A DNA stretch of 64,000 nt from Candidatus Rifleibacteriota bacterium (GCA_015233565.1 JADFXM010000018.1:62001-126000), one strand, 5' to 3'. Counted from the stretch's first letter, positions 35,501 through 44,735 are shown. The notes: generated by a model from the sequence alone, not told the origin. Made by a program: numbers and translations.

Positions 35501-35577
35501 GACGCAAGACCTCCCACCCAGGTTCGATTACCAGTCGAAGTGCTTGTACCACTTAAACTACTCGTGCTACTTGCCAT
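32557..35577 (-). CDS. fliD: Flagellar filament cap protein FliD
   Basis: Caps the filament and inserts flagellin. The N-terminal part (WVGGLASGIDTQSLVDKFMTLERAPL) and C-terminal part (VDDFLKSYNDTVGQIYTKLNE to YQSQSTAFSQQLAKM) are typical. At 1006 residues it is about twice the usual length. The middle carries repeated flagellin-hook-like units such as GNFTVDGVQISV...DVLQRI and GTFTINGAQFNI...NVISAI, each followed by IGLGSTADSSNFLSV-type segments. AAGGAGG precedes the ATG, after a TCCCG/CGGGA hairpin. The extra repeats may match the oversized flagellins. Confidence 0.95.
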   Translation of the reverse strand: MASSTSSLSGTSTSTGNRTWVGGLASGIDTQSLVDKFMTLERAPLDALQQKATTLSFQKSLLQDINLKLFDTQNKASDILLSKSFNSKLVKSTDEKYVSADASTLAKVGSYSVQIKQLATTTQVDTSRKLSQSFELGQNIASSGPMGGTSSLLSPYSGNPAGETLTLSMSGTDFDFPLGLNANSSVSDFVTAVNNSISSNSTLNGKVSAQYDERNNQIRFALLDKTKTISVKDKAGTVIQNLFGTSTINLTSGNSSQASAKIRNEGNTYLSDMGVNSGGQINITYGTTTKTLDLPASANTSLVDTIDSLNHQIDQQLGFSGNPADRKVEFRYDSSVNKLRLVNTAISDSTSVSVSDVATSGSNFVSKLFGGSTVNSTNDQGAFLASANTSSPITSGNFTVDGVQISVNAQTDKLQDVLQRITNTTGITAGYDSQKDVISFTRKDGQSAAIGLGSTADSSNFLSVMGLITGSQATSAFQESVSGINSSGQTISQADTQSAINTIGTKFSTAPVGNGTLRVTLNGTSHDIAYDTTSDSINSVLDKIKKVDGISDAWFDTNSQKIRIETSQKGSSSNLQISDIGASGNLASAFRLNATSSTGQDLGASLESSKAISNITTSKSFATAGFAKPISTGTFTINGAQFNILNTSTMTLDNVISAINGNATVGVSAEFDPTTGKLMLTSKTTGNSAIALGSTSDTSNFLSAVGLSQAQQDVGKNAIFNISGKYGGNDIIRQTNDVSDVIDGLTMHLKGITSGTPETITVSADVTTSRKNVDDFLKSYNDTVGQIYTKLNEKRDYTLSPLTSTQRSTMTQDQITAQDDAYKVGLLSGDSMLMTLRSSIRSTMSGSVTGLNSQFNSLASIGISTGVVGSGYQDTEQGTLQVTDETKLTDALTNHPDEVAALFSNDSTTSSAQGLARQLKNVLNNYTKSNGILTQRVGVSGSVVSNSEIDTQISQINKQISDQQERLKSKEDALIKQYSDMESAISQYQSQSTAFSQQLAKMTSSS

Positions 35578-35637
35578 TTAAATCAGCCTCCTTCCCGCTA
35601 AATCGGGATTTAATTATCGACAATTTTCTCTATCTTC

Positions 35638-36087
35638 TTAAGCTTTTTTATCAAAGACCATCCCGATGTAATCTCTCATTTTTGCAACCATATCAAGAAA
35701 TTCTTTGGGAGGAATTTCACGAATGACTTTATCAGTTTTAGTATCAATTACGCTAATTACATATTCTTTGGTTTTTTCATGTAGTTGAAATTTTATCGTC
35801 CTATCAAAAGCATCCGCAGTTTGATTAGCCGTATCAATAGCGCGATTCAGTTTTTCAGTGGGAGCTTTTGAGTCCTTGGAATCTTTTTCTTTATCTGATG
35901 AGGGAACTTCACCTGGAATATCTCGGGCAGGTTCCTGCGGTTTTTGAACCTGCTGAGTTTGAGGCGCCTCTTGAGTTTGTTGAGAAACAGCACCCCCCTC
36001 ATTCCCTGCTGGTTCATTTGATGAATCAGGTTGGTAAGTAGGCGCCGATGCCGGAATTTGAGGAAGCCGGACATTGTTAATTTCCAT
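35638..36087 (-). CDS. flaG: FlaG-family flagellar protein
   Basis: A 149-residue protein with the FlaG C-terminal domain (FDRTIKFQLHEKTKEYVISV, VIREIPPKEFLDM) after a Gln/Pro/Lys-rich linker of about 85 residues. FlaG influences filament length in other bacteria. AAGGAG precedes the ATG. It lies upstream of fliD in the same direction with a 60-bp spacer, so the two may be co-transcribed. The leader holds an extra AAGGAGGATGAC motif (36131-36142). Confidence 0.92.
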   Translation of the reverse strand: MEINNVRLPQIPASAPTYQPDSSNEPAGNEGGAVSQQTQEAPQTQQVQKPQEPARDIPGEVPSSDKEKDSKDSKAPTEKLNRAIDTANQTADAFDRTIKFQLHEKTKEYVISVIDTKTDKVIREIPPKEFLDMVAKMRDYIGMVFDKKA

Positions 36088-36600
36088 AGTTTTTCTCCTT
36101 GGTTACAATATACTTGGTTTTTCTTCCCGCGTCATCCTCCTTGATTGTTGCGGAGAGAATTTTTTTCTTGCAGTTTCTTGCAATATTGCACAAATAATGC
36201 ACATTTTTGTAAATTAAGCTAAATATTGATCATAAATGTAAACATTTCCCAATCTGCGAGAGAGCAAATTTTGCAAGAACCTTCCAATTCGCAGATGAAC
36301 ATTTTAAGTTGTTACGAGATATCAAAATACCTTAGTTTCACTCCAATATTTCGAAGAAATATATCATTATTAAGCATTTTTTGTGGAAACATCCATTTTA
36401 AATTTGTCAAAATTCCTTTCAAGGGAAATGCATCTGTATCATTACTTTCTATTAACTTACAACAACGCATAATCGCACCTCCCCAGAATTTAAGTAATAT
36501 TTATTTAATTAGATGAGATTTGACCGATGCGATTTCAACAACCGCATCGGTCAAAATTTTTCTCATTTAAAAAGCATCATTTTTTTTAAACCGGCAAAAA
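36088..36600. other. Spacer between flaG and first flagellin
   Basis: The 513-bp AT-rich spacer holds the flaG leader with an orphan Shine-Dalgarno-like motif (36131-36142) and a strong hairpin near 36521-36553. The open frame on the plus strand at 36226 has no ribosome site and looks random. No promoter box is convincing. Confidence 0.5.
36521..36553. terminator. Terminator downstream of first flagellin
   Basis: TGACCGATGCG (36521-36531) pairs perfectly with CGCATCGGTCA (36543-36553). It lies 48 nt beyond the flagellin stop (minus strand). The better T run (AAAATTTTTCTC) is on the plus side, so it may also work as an RNA 3' stabiliser. Confidence 0.65.
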
Positions 36601-38925
36601 TTACTTGAGTAACTGCATTACAGATTGCGGAACCGTATTTGCCTGAGCTAACATTGCTGTACCACTTTGTGAGACAATCTGGTCACGTGTGAATTCAATC
36701 ATTTCCTGGGCTATGTCAACATCTCTGATTCGCGACTCCGCAGCAGTCAGATTGCTTGAAGTATTCTTTAAGTTATCAATCGCGCTTGTAAGACGGTTTT
36801 CATAGGCACCAAGTTTGGAGCGTTCGGAAGACACCTTGTCTATTGCTTGATTAATTTTAGCCAAAGCGGCATTTGCACCCTTGATCGTTGTCATGTTGAG
36901 GTTATCCACCCCAAGAGCTTCAGCACCCATGTCGCCGATCATAACATTCATTTTCTGACCTTCGTCGGCACCAATTTGAAATTGGGGGTCTACAGCGACA
37001 AGATGAACTTTGAAGTTCGTATCGCCACTACCCTGGACAACGGTAGCAGCCCCAGAAAAGACATTAAATCCGAATTGTCTGAGAACTGACCCTTCTATAT
37101 CGTTGGCATTATCAATTTTCACATAACTTAAGTTTGCAGTGTTTGTGTTGTCTTTTCCAACCCTAAGTGAAGTAAATGTCATTGCACCATTTGCTTGATC
37201 AAGGCGAACAGCAACCGAACCTACGGATAATTGTGAATTTACAGTTGCCTGGAAGGACGAAAAGAGTACTCCATCCGAAATAGCATTTAATGATGCACCA
37301 GACGAATCAATTACTGCGGCAATGGCTGTTATTACAACATCAACATTGTTGGTTCCATCGGAAATATTTATCGCAACGGAAGTTTGTCCCCCTGTTGCAG
37401 TGGTAAACAGTGCTGTATGAACCTTGGAGATAACCAAAGCAGTTTTATCAGCTCTTTTTGAAGTTCCAAATGATCCCGTATAAACACCTTCAGTAATTCC
37501 CAAAACATTGAATGGATCATTGACTGACACAATCAATGTGGTTCCATTGGTTGCCTGAGAGCCGGTAGGTGTGTACGAAAATTTGATTTCATTATTTACG
37601 ACATCAGCTCTGAGTCCCTGCATCATTTCGGCATCACCTGCACTAAGAGCTTGAGAGGCTGAAACAACAACCGATTGGTTGAAATAACTGGCTAAACCTT
37701 CCATTGTCCAGTAACCTGATCCCTTGCCTGTTGCGCCACCAAAATCAAATGCAACTGTAACAATTCCACCTTCCCCAAGTCTGATTTTGAAACTTGCCGC
37801 AGCCGCCGCAGAAACGTAAACTCCTGTTTCCACTCCTTTGGTTCCTGAAACTTGAGCTGCTTGAGAGTCAAATTTAATGTCAACTCCATCGAGTAAACCG
37901 CTTGCCCGGTTAGTATTAACGTTCGTGCTCCTGGAATTTCCTTGGCCATCTTTTAAAGCTACGTTATAAACATTTTCTGCACTCTCTCTGACCGTTGAAA
38001 TGCCCATTGAGTCGAGAACCTTCTGGTCACCAAGAATAGAGATTTCACCATCTTGACCATTTTTTCCGGATACAAGTTCGAAATACCCGCCATCTCCTGA
38101 AACAGTTGTGTTGGCAGTTCCAATTACCATAGCCTGGGAATTACCAATTGCTAATCCGCTACCTCCAGCAATTCCATTTGAAAATGCAGCAACAAGTTGA
38201 TTAAGGGTTGTATTTGCATCGATTTGAAAGGAGGTAGTTTTTCCACTTCCTTGAAGAGTGAGAGTTTGAGGATCAGAAAGTGTGAAAACTCCATTTGAGT
38301 AGAATTGAGTGATATCCTTCATAGCGGTATCACCCTTTGCTAAGGTTCCTGAGCCATCGTTCAAAGTGAATGTTTGAGATTTTAACATCTGGCTGATTCC
38401 GCCCTGAATGAGAGCTACACTGACATTATAATCACCACTGACGACAGCAGCTTGCCCGTTAATGATTCCCTTCACTTTGCTTGAAGAGGAACTGAAGAGA
38501 GCTGCTTGACTTCCATCAAGAAGTTTCTTGGTGTTGAATTCTGTGTTTTGAGAAATTCGATTCAGGTCATCACGAAGTTGATTAACTTCTTTTTGGATCT
38601 CGGAGCGGTCCGTGCTGGTCAGTGTATCATTTGCCCCCTGAACCGCCAACTCCCGCATTCGCTGAAGAATACTTGTAGATTCATTGAGCGACCCCTCAGC
38701 AGTTTGTAGCATCGAAATGCCATCTTGAGCATTTAAGGTCGCCTTGTTAAGGCCGTTGATCTGCCTTCTGAGCTTTTCGCTGATTGCCAATCCGGCTGCA
38801 TCATCTGAAGCAGAATTGATTCTTAAACCAGAACTCAGTTTTTGAATCGACTTGGAAAGCCTATCTTGAGTTTGAGATAAGGTCGACTCGGTTTGAATAG
38901 AAAGAACATTCTGATTAATACGCAT
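36601..38925 (-). CDS. Flagellin, copy 1 (774 aa)
   Basis: Filament subunit. The D0/D1 ends are canonical: [20 protein letters not shown] and [20 protein letters not shown] at the N-terminus, ARIRDVDIAQEM-like and [17 protein letters not shown] at the C-terminus. The surface-exposed middle (about 145-650) is far larger than in the usual 270-500-residue flagellins. A sigma-28-like promoter, a GGA-loop hairpin and AGGAGG precede the ATG. It differs from copies 2 and 3 mainly in the middle. Confidence 0.96.
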   Translation of the reverse strand: MRINQNVLSIQTESTLSQTQDRLSKSIQKLSSGLRINSASDDAAGLAISEKLRRQINGLNKATLNAQDGISMLQTAEGSLNESTSILQRMRELAVQGANDTLTSTDRSEIQKEVNQLRDDLNRISQNTEFNTKKLLDGSQAALFSSSSSKVKGIINGQAAVVSGDYNVSVALIQGGISQMLKSQTFTLNDGSGTLAKGDTAMKDITQFYSNGVFTLSDPQTLTLQGSGKTTSFQIDANTTLNQLVAAFSNGIAGGSGLAIGNSQAMVIGTANTTVSGDGGYFELVSGKNGQDGEISILGDQKVLDSMGISTVRESAENVYNVALKDGQGNSRSTNVNTNRASGLLDGVDIKFDSQAAQVSGTKGVETGVYVSAAAAASFKIRLGEGGIVTVAFDFGGATGKGSGYWTMEGLASYFNQSVVVSASQALSAGDAEMMQGLRADVVNNEIKFSYTPTGSQATNGTTLIVSVNDPFNVLGITEGVYTGSFGTSKRADKTALVISKVHTALFTTATGGQTSVAINISDGTNNVDVVITAIAAVIDSSGASLNAISDGVLFSSFQATVNSQLSVGSVAVRLDQANGAMTFTSLRVGKDNTNTANLSYVKIDNANDIEGSVLRQFGFNVFSGAATVVQGSGDTNFKVHLVAVDPQFQIGADEGQKMNVMIGDMGAEALGVDNLNMTTIKGANAALAKINQAIDKVSSERSKLGAYENRLTSAIDNLKNTSSNLTAAESRIRDVDIAQEMIEFTRDQIVSQSGTAMLAQANTVPQSVMQLLK

Positions 38926-38954
38926 AAAGATTCCTCCTTGAATCTCTCAGCAAA

Positions 38955-38974
38955 TCGGCAAATCCATTTGCCGA
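38955..38974 (-). promoter_or_regulatory. GGA-loop hairpin, flagellin 1 leader (CsrA-site candidate)
   Basis: On the mRNA, TCGGCAAA-TGGA-TTTGCCGA forms an 8-bp stem with GGA in a tetraloop. The next GGA is in the AGGAGG ribosome site 28 nt downstream. CsrA prefers GGA in a hairpin loop and often bridges it to the ribosome site. Confidence 0.65.
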
Positions 38975-39004
38975 CAAGTGTAAAAAAAATTTCCCCCGTA
39001 TCTA

Positions 39005-39032
39005 TTATCGGATAGTAGCAAGTTTATAGTTA
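39005..39032 (-). promoter_or_regulatory. Sigma-28-type promoter of flagellin 1
   Basis: Minus strand TAAC-N17-CCGATAA, near the sigma-28 consensus TAAA-N15-GCCGATAA. The block ATTTTTCGCCATAAC...CCGATAATAGAT is shared with copy 3. It lies about 80 bp before the ATG. Confidence 0.65.
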
Positions 39033-39417
39033 TGGCGAAAAATCGACTTTTTCCATTAAAAATTACTCCTTTCAACGATTAGTAAGAAAAAATAAGCAAA
39101 CTTATCTATTTTTCAAGAAATTTCATCCATTTCCTAAGGTTTCCAATAATATTGAATGCCAAAAATTCTTAATTCTTTAAGATAACTTAAGAAAATGAAT
39201 AATCCACTCTCCTTAAAAAGGCCATCATTACACATTTTTTTTCGATTTACACTAAAACACCCTTTCATACCCTCGAATTACCTACAAGTAAATCTCTCTG
39301 GTACAACCATATCAACAATCCGAAGATTTTGAGTGTCTTTCAAACAAATCTCGATTACTATCATACAAAAAAAAATGTACAAAAACCGTCTTATTGAGGA
39401 GAGTGGAACAAAAAAGA

Positions 39418-41733
39418 TTATCTTAACAACTGCATTACCGACTGCGGCACCGTATTGGCTTGAGCCAACATTGCCGTGCCACTTTGGGAAACAATCTGAT
39501 CTCTGGTGAATTCGATCATTTCCTGGGCGATATCCACATCTCTTATTCGCGACTCTGCTGCAGTCAAGTTACTTGAAGTATTCTTTAAGTTGTCAATCGC
39601 GCTTGTAAGACGATTTTCGTATGCCCCAAGTTTTGAACGTTCACTGGAAACTTTGTCTATGGCTTGATTGATTTTTGACAAGGCCGCATTGGCACCCTTG
39701 ATCGTTGTTAGATTTAGGTTGTCAACCCCAAGCGCTTCGGCCCCCATGTCACCCATTGAGACTTGCATTTTTTGGCCCTCGTCGGCACCTATTTGGAATT
39801 GAGGTTCAACCGAAACGACATGTACCTTGAAATTGGTATCACCACTTCCCTGAGCAATTGTGGCTGCTCCCGAAAAAACACTGAAACCAAATTTCCTTAG
39901 TACTGATCCGGTCGAATCAGTAGCGTCGTTATCGATTTTCACCATACTTACATTAGCGGTATTTGTATTATCTCTTCCAACTCGGATAGAAGTAAATGCC
40001 ATCGCACCATTCGCTTCATCCAGCCTTACTCCGACTGTTGCTTTTGCCAATTGGCTGTTTACAGAGGCCTGAAATGATGTAAATAGAGTGGCATCAGATA
40101 AAACACTTACAACGCTTGTACCTCCATCAACTATATACACATCGCCTATTACTGACATCACCACATTGGTAGAGGCATTTCCATCTCCAATACTCATCTT
40201 GATTGTTTTTGGATCCTGATCTACAGCGGTAAATTGCGATGTATGGAGCTTCGATATTACTTGATATGTTTTATCCGCTCTCTTACTAGTTTCAAACGAC
40301 CCCGAGTAAACACCTTCATTCAATCCCAGAGCGTTGAAACTATTTGCAACAGAAACAACCAATGTCGTCCCATTCGAAGCTTGAGATCCAACGGGAGAGT
40401 AAGAAAATTTTATCTCATTATTTACAACCTCGGCCTTGAGACCACCCAAAACCTCACCAATGCTTCCACCAGCGGAAGCTATTTTATCAGTAATACGCTG
40501 GTTAAAGTAGTCCGCTAATCCATTCATGGTCCAGTAACCGCTTCCATCGCTTAAACCGAATTGCACTGAAGCTACTCCACCGATTTTTACCCCGAAGTCA
40601 GCGCTACTACCCGAGGAAATAAGAACTCCAGCCACTACCCCATTCGTTCCGGAAATTTGGGCTGCTTGAGATTCAAATTTGACATCCACACCGCCAAGTA
40701 ACCCACTGACTCTGTTGCTTTCAGTGTTTACACTTTTTGAGTTACCTTGGGAATCTCGGAGAACAGCATTATATACATTTTCAGCACTTTCACGAAGGGT
40801 TGAAATACCCATAGAATCAAGAACACTCTGATTTGCCAGAACTGAAATTTCGCCGTCTGATCCATTTTTCCCGGAAATTAATTCGAAATAACCGCCATCT
40901 CCAGCAACTGATGTGTTTGCTGTCCCAATAACCATAGCGCTCGAACCCTTAATCCCCAAACTATTTGCTCCCATAACTGCATTTGAAAATGCGCTGGCAA
41001 GTTGATCAAGGGTCGTATTCCCATCAATTTGAAACGAAGCGTTTTTTCCATCACCTTGTAGCGTGATTGTTTGAGGATCTGATATAGTGAATGTTCCGTT
41101 TGAATCCCGGAACTGAGTTATATCTTTGAGGGCAGTGCTTCCCTTGGCAAGAATTCCAGACCCGTCATTCAGAGTGAAGGTTTGGGATTTGAGTATCTGG
41201 CTAACTCCACCCTTAACAAGAGCTATGCTGACATTATAGTCACCTGCATGAACCGCAGATTCACCTGTAATGATGCCTTTAACTTTACTGGAAGATGATG
41301 AAATTATTGCTGTCTGACTTCCATCAAGAAGTTTTTTTGTGTTAAATTCGGTGTTTTGGGAAATACGGTTCAAATCATCACGGAGTTGATTTACTTCCTT
41401 TTGAATTTCACCGCGGTCAGTACTTGTAAGTGTGTCGTTAGTTCCCTGAACCGCAAGTTCGCGCATTCTCTGCAAAATGCTTGTGGATTCATTAAGCGAC
41501 CCTTCTGCTGTTTGAAGCATAGAAATGCCATCTTGAGCATTTAAGGTAGCCTTGTTTAAGCCATTAATCTGTCTCCTAAGTTTTTCACTAATCGCTAATC
41601 CAGCTGCATCGTCTGCAGCAGAATTGATTCTCATCCCCGAACTCAGTTTTTGGATCGATTTGGAAAGTCGATCTTGCGTCTGAGATAGGGTCGACTCTGT
41701 TTGAATGGATAGTACATTCTGATTTATACGCAT
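39418..41733 (-). CDS. Flagellin, copy 2 (771 aa)
   Basis: Filament subunit nearly identical to copies 1 and 3 over the first 140 and last 110 residues (for example [20 protein letters not shown] and SVMQLLR at the end). The middle domain has diverged. It shares the leader hairpin and AGGAGG, but the conserved sigma-28 -10 box is not kept upstream (41811-41818). It may be expressed weakly or from another promoter. Confidence 0.96.
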   Translation of the reverse strand: MRINQNVLSIQTESTLSQTQDRLSKSIQKLSSGMRINSAADDAAGLAISEKLRRQINGLNKATLNAQDGISMLQTAEGSLNESTSILQRMRELAVQGTNDTLTSTDRGEIQKEVNQLRDDLNRISQNTEFNTKKLLDGSQTAIISSSSSKVKGIITGESAVHAGDYNVSIALVKGGVSQILKSQTFTLNDGSGILAKGSTALKDITQFRDSNGTFTISDPQTITLQGDGKNASFQIDGNTTLDQLASAFSNAVMGANSLGIKGSSAMVIGTANTSVAGDGGYFELISGKNGSDGEISVLANQSVLDSMGISTLRESAENVYNAVLRDSQGNSKSVNTESNRVSGLLGGVDVKFESQAAQISGTNGVVAGVLISSGSSADFGVKIGGVASVQFGLSDGSGYWTMNGLADYFNQRITDKIASAGGSIGEVLGGLKAEVVNNEIKFSYSPVGSQASNGTTLVVSVANSFNALGLNEGVYSGSFETSKRADKTYQVISKLHTSQFTAVDQDPKTIKMSIGDGNASTNVVMSVIGDVYIVDGGTSVVSVLSDATLFTSFQASVNSQLAKATVGVRLDEANGAMAFTSIRVGRDNTNTANVSMVKIDNDATDSTGSVLRKFGFSVFSGAATIAQGSGDTNFKVHVVSVEPQFQIGADEGQKMQVSMGDMGAEALGVDNLNLTTIKGANAALSKINQAIDKVSSERSKLGAYENRLTSAIDNLKNTSSNLTAAESRIRDVDIAQEMIEFTRDQIVSQSGTAMLAQANTVPQSVMQLLR

Positions 41734-41762
41734 AAAGATTCCTCCTTGAATCTTTCAGCAAA

Positions 41763-41782
41763 TCGGCAAATCCTTTTGCCGA
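41763..41782 (-). promoter_or_regulatory. GGA-loop hairpin, flagellin 2 leader (CsrA-site candidate)
   Basis: On the mRNA, TCGGCAAA-AGGA-TTTGCCGA; same stem and position as in copies 1 and 3, with an AGGA loop. AGGAGG follows with the same spacing as in copy 1. Confidence 0.65.
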
Positions 41783-41810
41783 CAAGAAAAATTCCAAAAT
41801 TCCCCCATTT

Positions 41811-41840
41811 CAACCCTAGCTTGGAACAAGTTGACCGTTA
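41811..41840 (-). promoter_or_regulatory. Eroded sigma-28 promoter of flagellin 2
   Basis: The upstream block ATTTTTCACCTTAAC and the downstream GGGGG stay aligned with copies 1 and 3. Where they have CCGATAAT this copy has GCTAGGGTT. The -10 box is therefore lost. Confidence 0.5.
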
Positions 41841-42350
41841 AGGTGAAAAATTAACTATTCCCATTCTTTTTTCCTTACCTCCTAGAGCGGCTTTTTTTAC
41901 TATCAATTCAATATTCGAGGTAAAATGGACAACCAATTCATCCTCGTTTTTAAGATGATAGCTTTTTCAAATAGTTCTTTGATTAGGTATAATTTCCCTT
42001 TCGATCAGTTTTTCATCATTTTTTCAAACATAACCTTTGCGCATAGTGTTAAAACCTGATCCATGCAATTTCCACAAAATCCGCAAATTTTTGTTTCAAT
42101 GGATTAAAGGGCAGTCATAACAATAATTTTTTGAGTATCATTAAACTCCTTCTTTTCTCGTTTTCATGTTGAACAAGACCGAACAGCACCTGGAAAACCA
42201 AGCAATCCTAAATTGAGTAAATGCAAAACAGAAATCCATCGTTCTACAAAAAATGACACCACGCATTTGCTCATTGGCAAACTATGACAAACAGCGTCTA
42301 ATTCACCCGAAAGCACAACCTACAAATCTAATGGAATTGTTCTACCGCTA

Positions 42351-44687
42351 TTATTTCAGCAATTGCATTACAGACTGAGGAACAGTATTTGCCTGAGCTA
42401 ACATTGCAGTACCTGCCTGAGAAACAATCTGATTACGCGTGAATTCGATCATTTCCTGAGCGATGTCAACATCTCTGATTCTTGACTCTGCTGCAGTCAA
42501 ATTACTTGAAGTATTCTTCAGATTGTCAATCGCACTTGTAAGACGGTTTTCATAGGCACCCAGTTTCGAACGCTCAGAAGAAACCTTGTCTATCGCTTGA
42601 TTGATCTTTGCCAAAGCAGCATTTGCACCTTTGATCGTTGTCAAATTGAGATTATCCACCCCAAGTGCTTCAGAACTCATGTCACCTATCGCAACGTTCA
42701 TTTTCTGACCTTCGTCAGCACCAATCTGAAATTGGGGGTCAACAGAAACAAGATGTATTTTGAAGTTCGTATCACCGCTACCCTGAACAGCAGTAGCTGC
42801 ACCGGAATAGACACCGAAGCCGAATTGCCTGAGAACTGACCCTTCAATATCATTCGCATTGTCAATTTTAACGTAACTTAAGTTTGCAGTGTTGGTGTTG
42901 TCTCTTCCGACCCGTAGTGAAGTAAACGTCATCGCTCCATTGGCTTCATCAAGGCGAACCGCGACGGAACCTTTAGATAACTGCGAATTAACCGATGCCT
43001 GAAAGGAAGAAAAGAGGACTCCATCGGAAACAACGTTCATTGTAGCACCAGATGAATCATACACATCTGCAATTGCCGTTATTGCAACATCAGTATTGTT
43101 TGTGCCGTCGGAAATATTTATAGCCACAGAAGTTGGACTACCCGTTACAGTATTAAACAATGCAGTATGAACCTTGGAGATAACTAAAGCAGTCTTATCT
43201 TCTCTCTTATTAGTTTCAAACGAACCTGCGAAAACGCCTTCCGTAAGCCCCAAAACGTTGAAGGCATCACTAACCGACACAACCAGCGTGGATCCATTGG
43301 TTGCTTGAGAACCTGTTGGAGTGTATGAAAATTTGATTTCATCGTTTACAACATCTGCCCTGAGTCCTTGGATCATTTGAGCATAATCCGGGGAAACAGC
43401 TTGAGAGGCTGAAACCACTAGTGATTGGTTAAAATAATTCGCTAACCCGGCCATCGTCCAGTAACCAGATCCATTGCCTACTCCGCCAGCTCCATTTCCA
43501 AAATCAAAGGAAACTGTGACAATTCCACCTTCCCCGATTCTAATTTTGAAACTTGCTGCTGCTGCTGCTGAAACGTAAACTCCCGTTTCAACTCCTTTGG
43601 TACCGGAAATCTGGCCTGCCTGGGAATTAAATTTTATGTCCACCCCTCCAAGCAAACCGCTCACCCTATTAGTATCAACATTTTTGCTTATGGAATTACC
43701 TTTTCCATCTTTGAGAGCTACGTTGTAAACATTCTCTGCACTTTCTCTAACCGTGGAAATGCCCATTGCATCGAGCACGTTCTGATTCCCTAGTACGGAA
43801 ATCTCTCCATCTGCTCCATTTTTTCCTGAAACTAACTCAAAATAACCCCCGTCACCGGAAATAGAAGTGTTGGCGGTCCCTATTACCATAGCCTGGGAAT
43901 TTCCGATGTCTAAACCGTTCGTTCCGCCAATAGCGGTTCCAAATGCATTAACAAGTTGATCAAGTGTCGTATTTGCATCAATTTGGAAAGAGGTGGTTTT
44001 TCCTCCCCCCTGGAGCGTTAAAGTTTGAGGATCTGAAAGAGTGAAAACTCCATTTGAGTCGTAGAACTGAGTTATATCCTTTAGGGAGGTGGCACCCTTT
44101 GCAAGAGTACCCGAGCCATCCTTCAAAGTGAAAGTTTGAGATTTCTGCATCTGGCTCATACCACCCTGAATCAGGGCAATACTGACGTTGTAATCCCCTC
44201 CCATAACACCTGCGTCACCTGTAATAATACCTTTTACTTTACTTGAAGAAGCGCTAAAAAGAGCCGTCTGGCTTCCATCAAGAAGTTTTTTGGTGTTGAA
44301 TTCGGTGTTTTGGGAAATTCGGTTCAAATCATCCCGGAGCTGATTTACTTCTTTTTGTATTTCAGAACGGTCTGTACTCGTTAGAGTATCATTGGCTCCC
44401 TGAACCGCAAGTTCGCGCATTCGCTGTAGAATGCTGGTGGACTCATTTAGCGACCCTTCAGCTGTCTGAAGCATCGAAATACCATCTTGAGCGTTTAAGG
44501 TCGCCTTATTGAGGCCGTTGATCTGTCTTCTAAGTTTTTCGCTGATAGCCAAGCCCGCAGCATCATCTGAAGCGGAATTGATTCTCAAACCGGAACTGAG
44601 TTTTTGGATCGATTTTGAAAGTCGATCTTGAGTCTGAGAAAGAGTAGACTCTGTTTGAATGGATAGAACATTCTGATTGATTCGCAT
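42351..44687 (-). CDS. Flagellin, copy 3 (778 aa)
   Basis: Filament subunit, closest to copy 1 over its whole length, including the middle (GVETGVYVSAAAAASFKIR is present in both). D0/D1 ends match the other copies. It has the full promoter (CCGATAA box at 44772-44778), the leader hairpin and AGGAGG. It is probably a main filament component together with copy 1. Confidence 0.96.
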   Translation of the reverse strand: MRINQNVLSIQTESTLSQTQDRLSKSIQKLSSGLRINSASDDAAGLAISEKLRRQINGLNKATLNAQDGISMLQTAEGSLNESTSILQRMRELAVQGANDTLTSTDRSEIQKEVNQLRDDLNRISQNTEFNTKKLLDGSQTALFSASSSKVKGIITGDAGVMGGDYNVSIALIQGGMSQMQKSQTFTLKDGSGTLAKGATSLKDITQFYDSNGVFTLSDPQTLTLQGGGKTTSFQIDANTTLDQLVNAFGTAIGGTNGLDIGNSQAMVIGTANTSISGDGGYFELVSGKNGADGEISVLGNQNVLDAMGISTVRESAENVYNVALKDGKGNSISKNVDTNRVSGLLGGVDIKFNSQAGQISGTKGVETGVYVSAAAAASFKIRIGEGGIVTVSFDFGNGAGGVGNGSGYWTMAGLANYFNQSLVVSASQAVSPDYAQMIQGLRADVVNDEIKFSYTPTGSQATNGSTLVVSVSDAFNVLGLTEGVFAGSFETNKREDKTALVISKVHTALFNTVTGSPTSVAINISDGTNNTDVAITAIADVYDSSGATMNVVSDGVLFSSFQASVNSQLSKGSVAVRLDEANGAMTFTSLRVGRDNTNTANLSYVKIDNANDIEGSVLRQFGFGVYSGAATAVQGSGDTNFKIHLVSVDPQFQIGADEGQKMNVAIGDMSSEALGVDNLNLTTIKGANAALAKINQAIDKVSSERSKLGAYENRLTSAIDNLKNTSSNLTAAESRIRDVDIAQEMIEFTRNQIVSQAGTAMLAQANTVPQSVMQLLK

Positions 44688-44715
44688 AAGATTCCTCCTT
44701 GAATCTCAAGGCAAA

Positions 44716-44735
44716 TCGGCAAATCCTTTTGCCGA
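44716..44735 (-). promoter_or_regulatory. GGA-loop hairpin, flagellin 3 leader (CsrA-site candidate)
   Basis: On the mRNA, TCGGCAAA-AGGA-TTTGCCGA, identical to copy 2. AGGAGG follows 28 nt after the loop GGA. Confidence 0.65.

Larger units (their letters stand above)
38926..39417. other. Upstream region of flagellin copy 1
   Basis: The 492 bp hold the leader hairpin and promoter of copy 1 (38930-39035) and otherwise AT-rich sequence up to the stop of copy 2. No terminator hairpin for copy 2 is seen. Confidence 0.6.
41734..42350. other. Upstream region of flagellin copy 2
   Basis: The 617 bp hold the leader hairpin (41763-41782), a partly eroded promoter (41811-41840) and about 500 bp of AT-rich sequence with no gene, repeat or clear terminator. 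Confidence 0.6.

Noticed and set aside
36226..36516. 96-residue plus-strand frame between flaG and flagellin 1
   Set aside because: AT-rich, no ribosome site, no homology pattern, and antisense to the flagellar transcripts.
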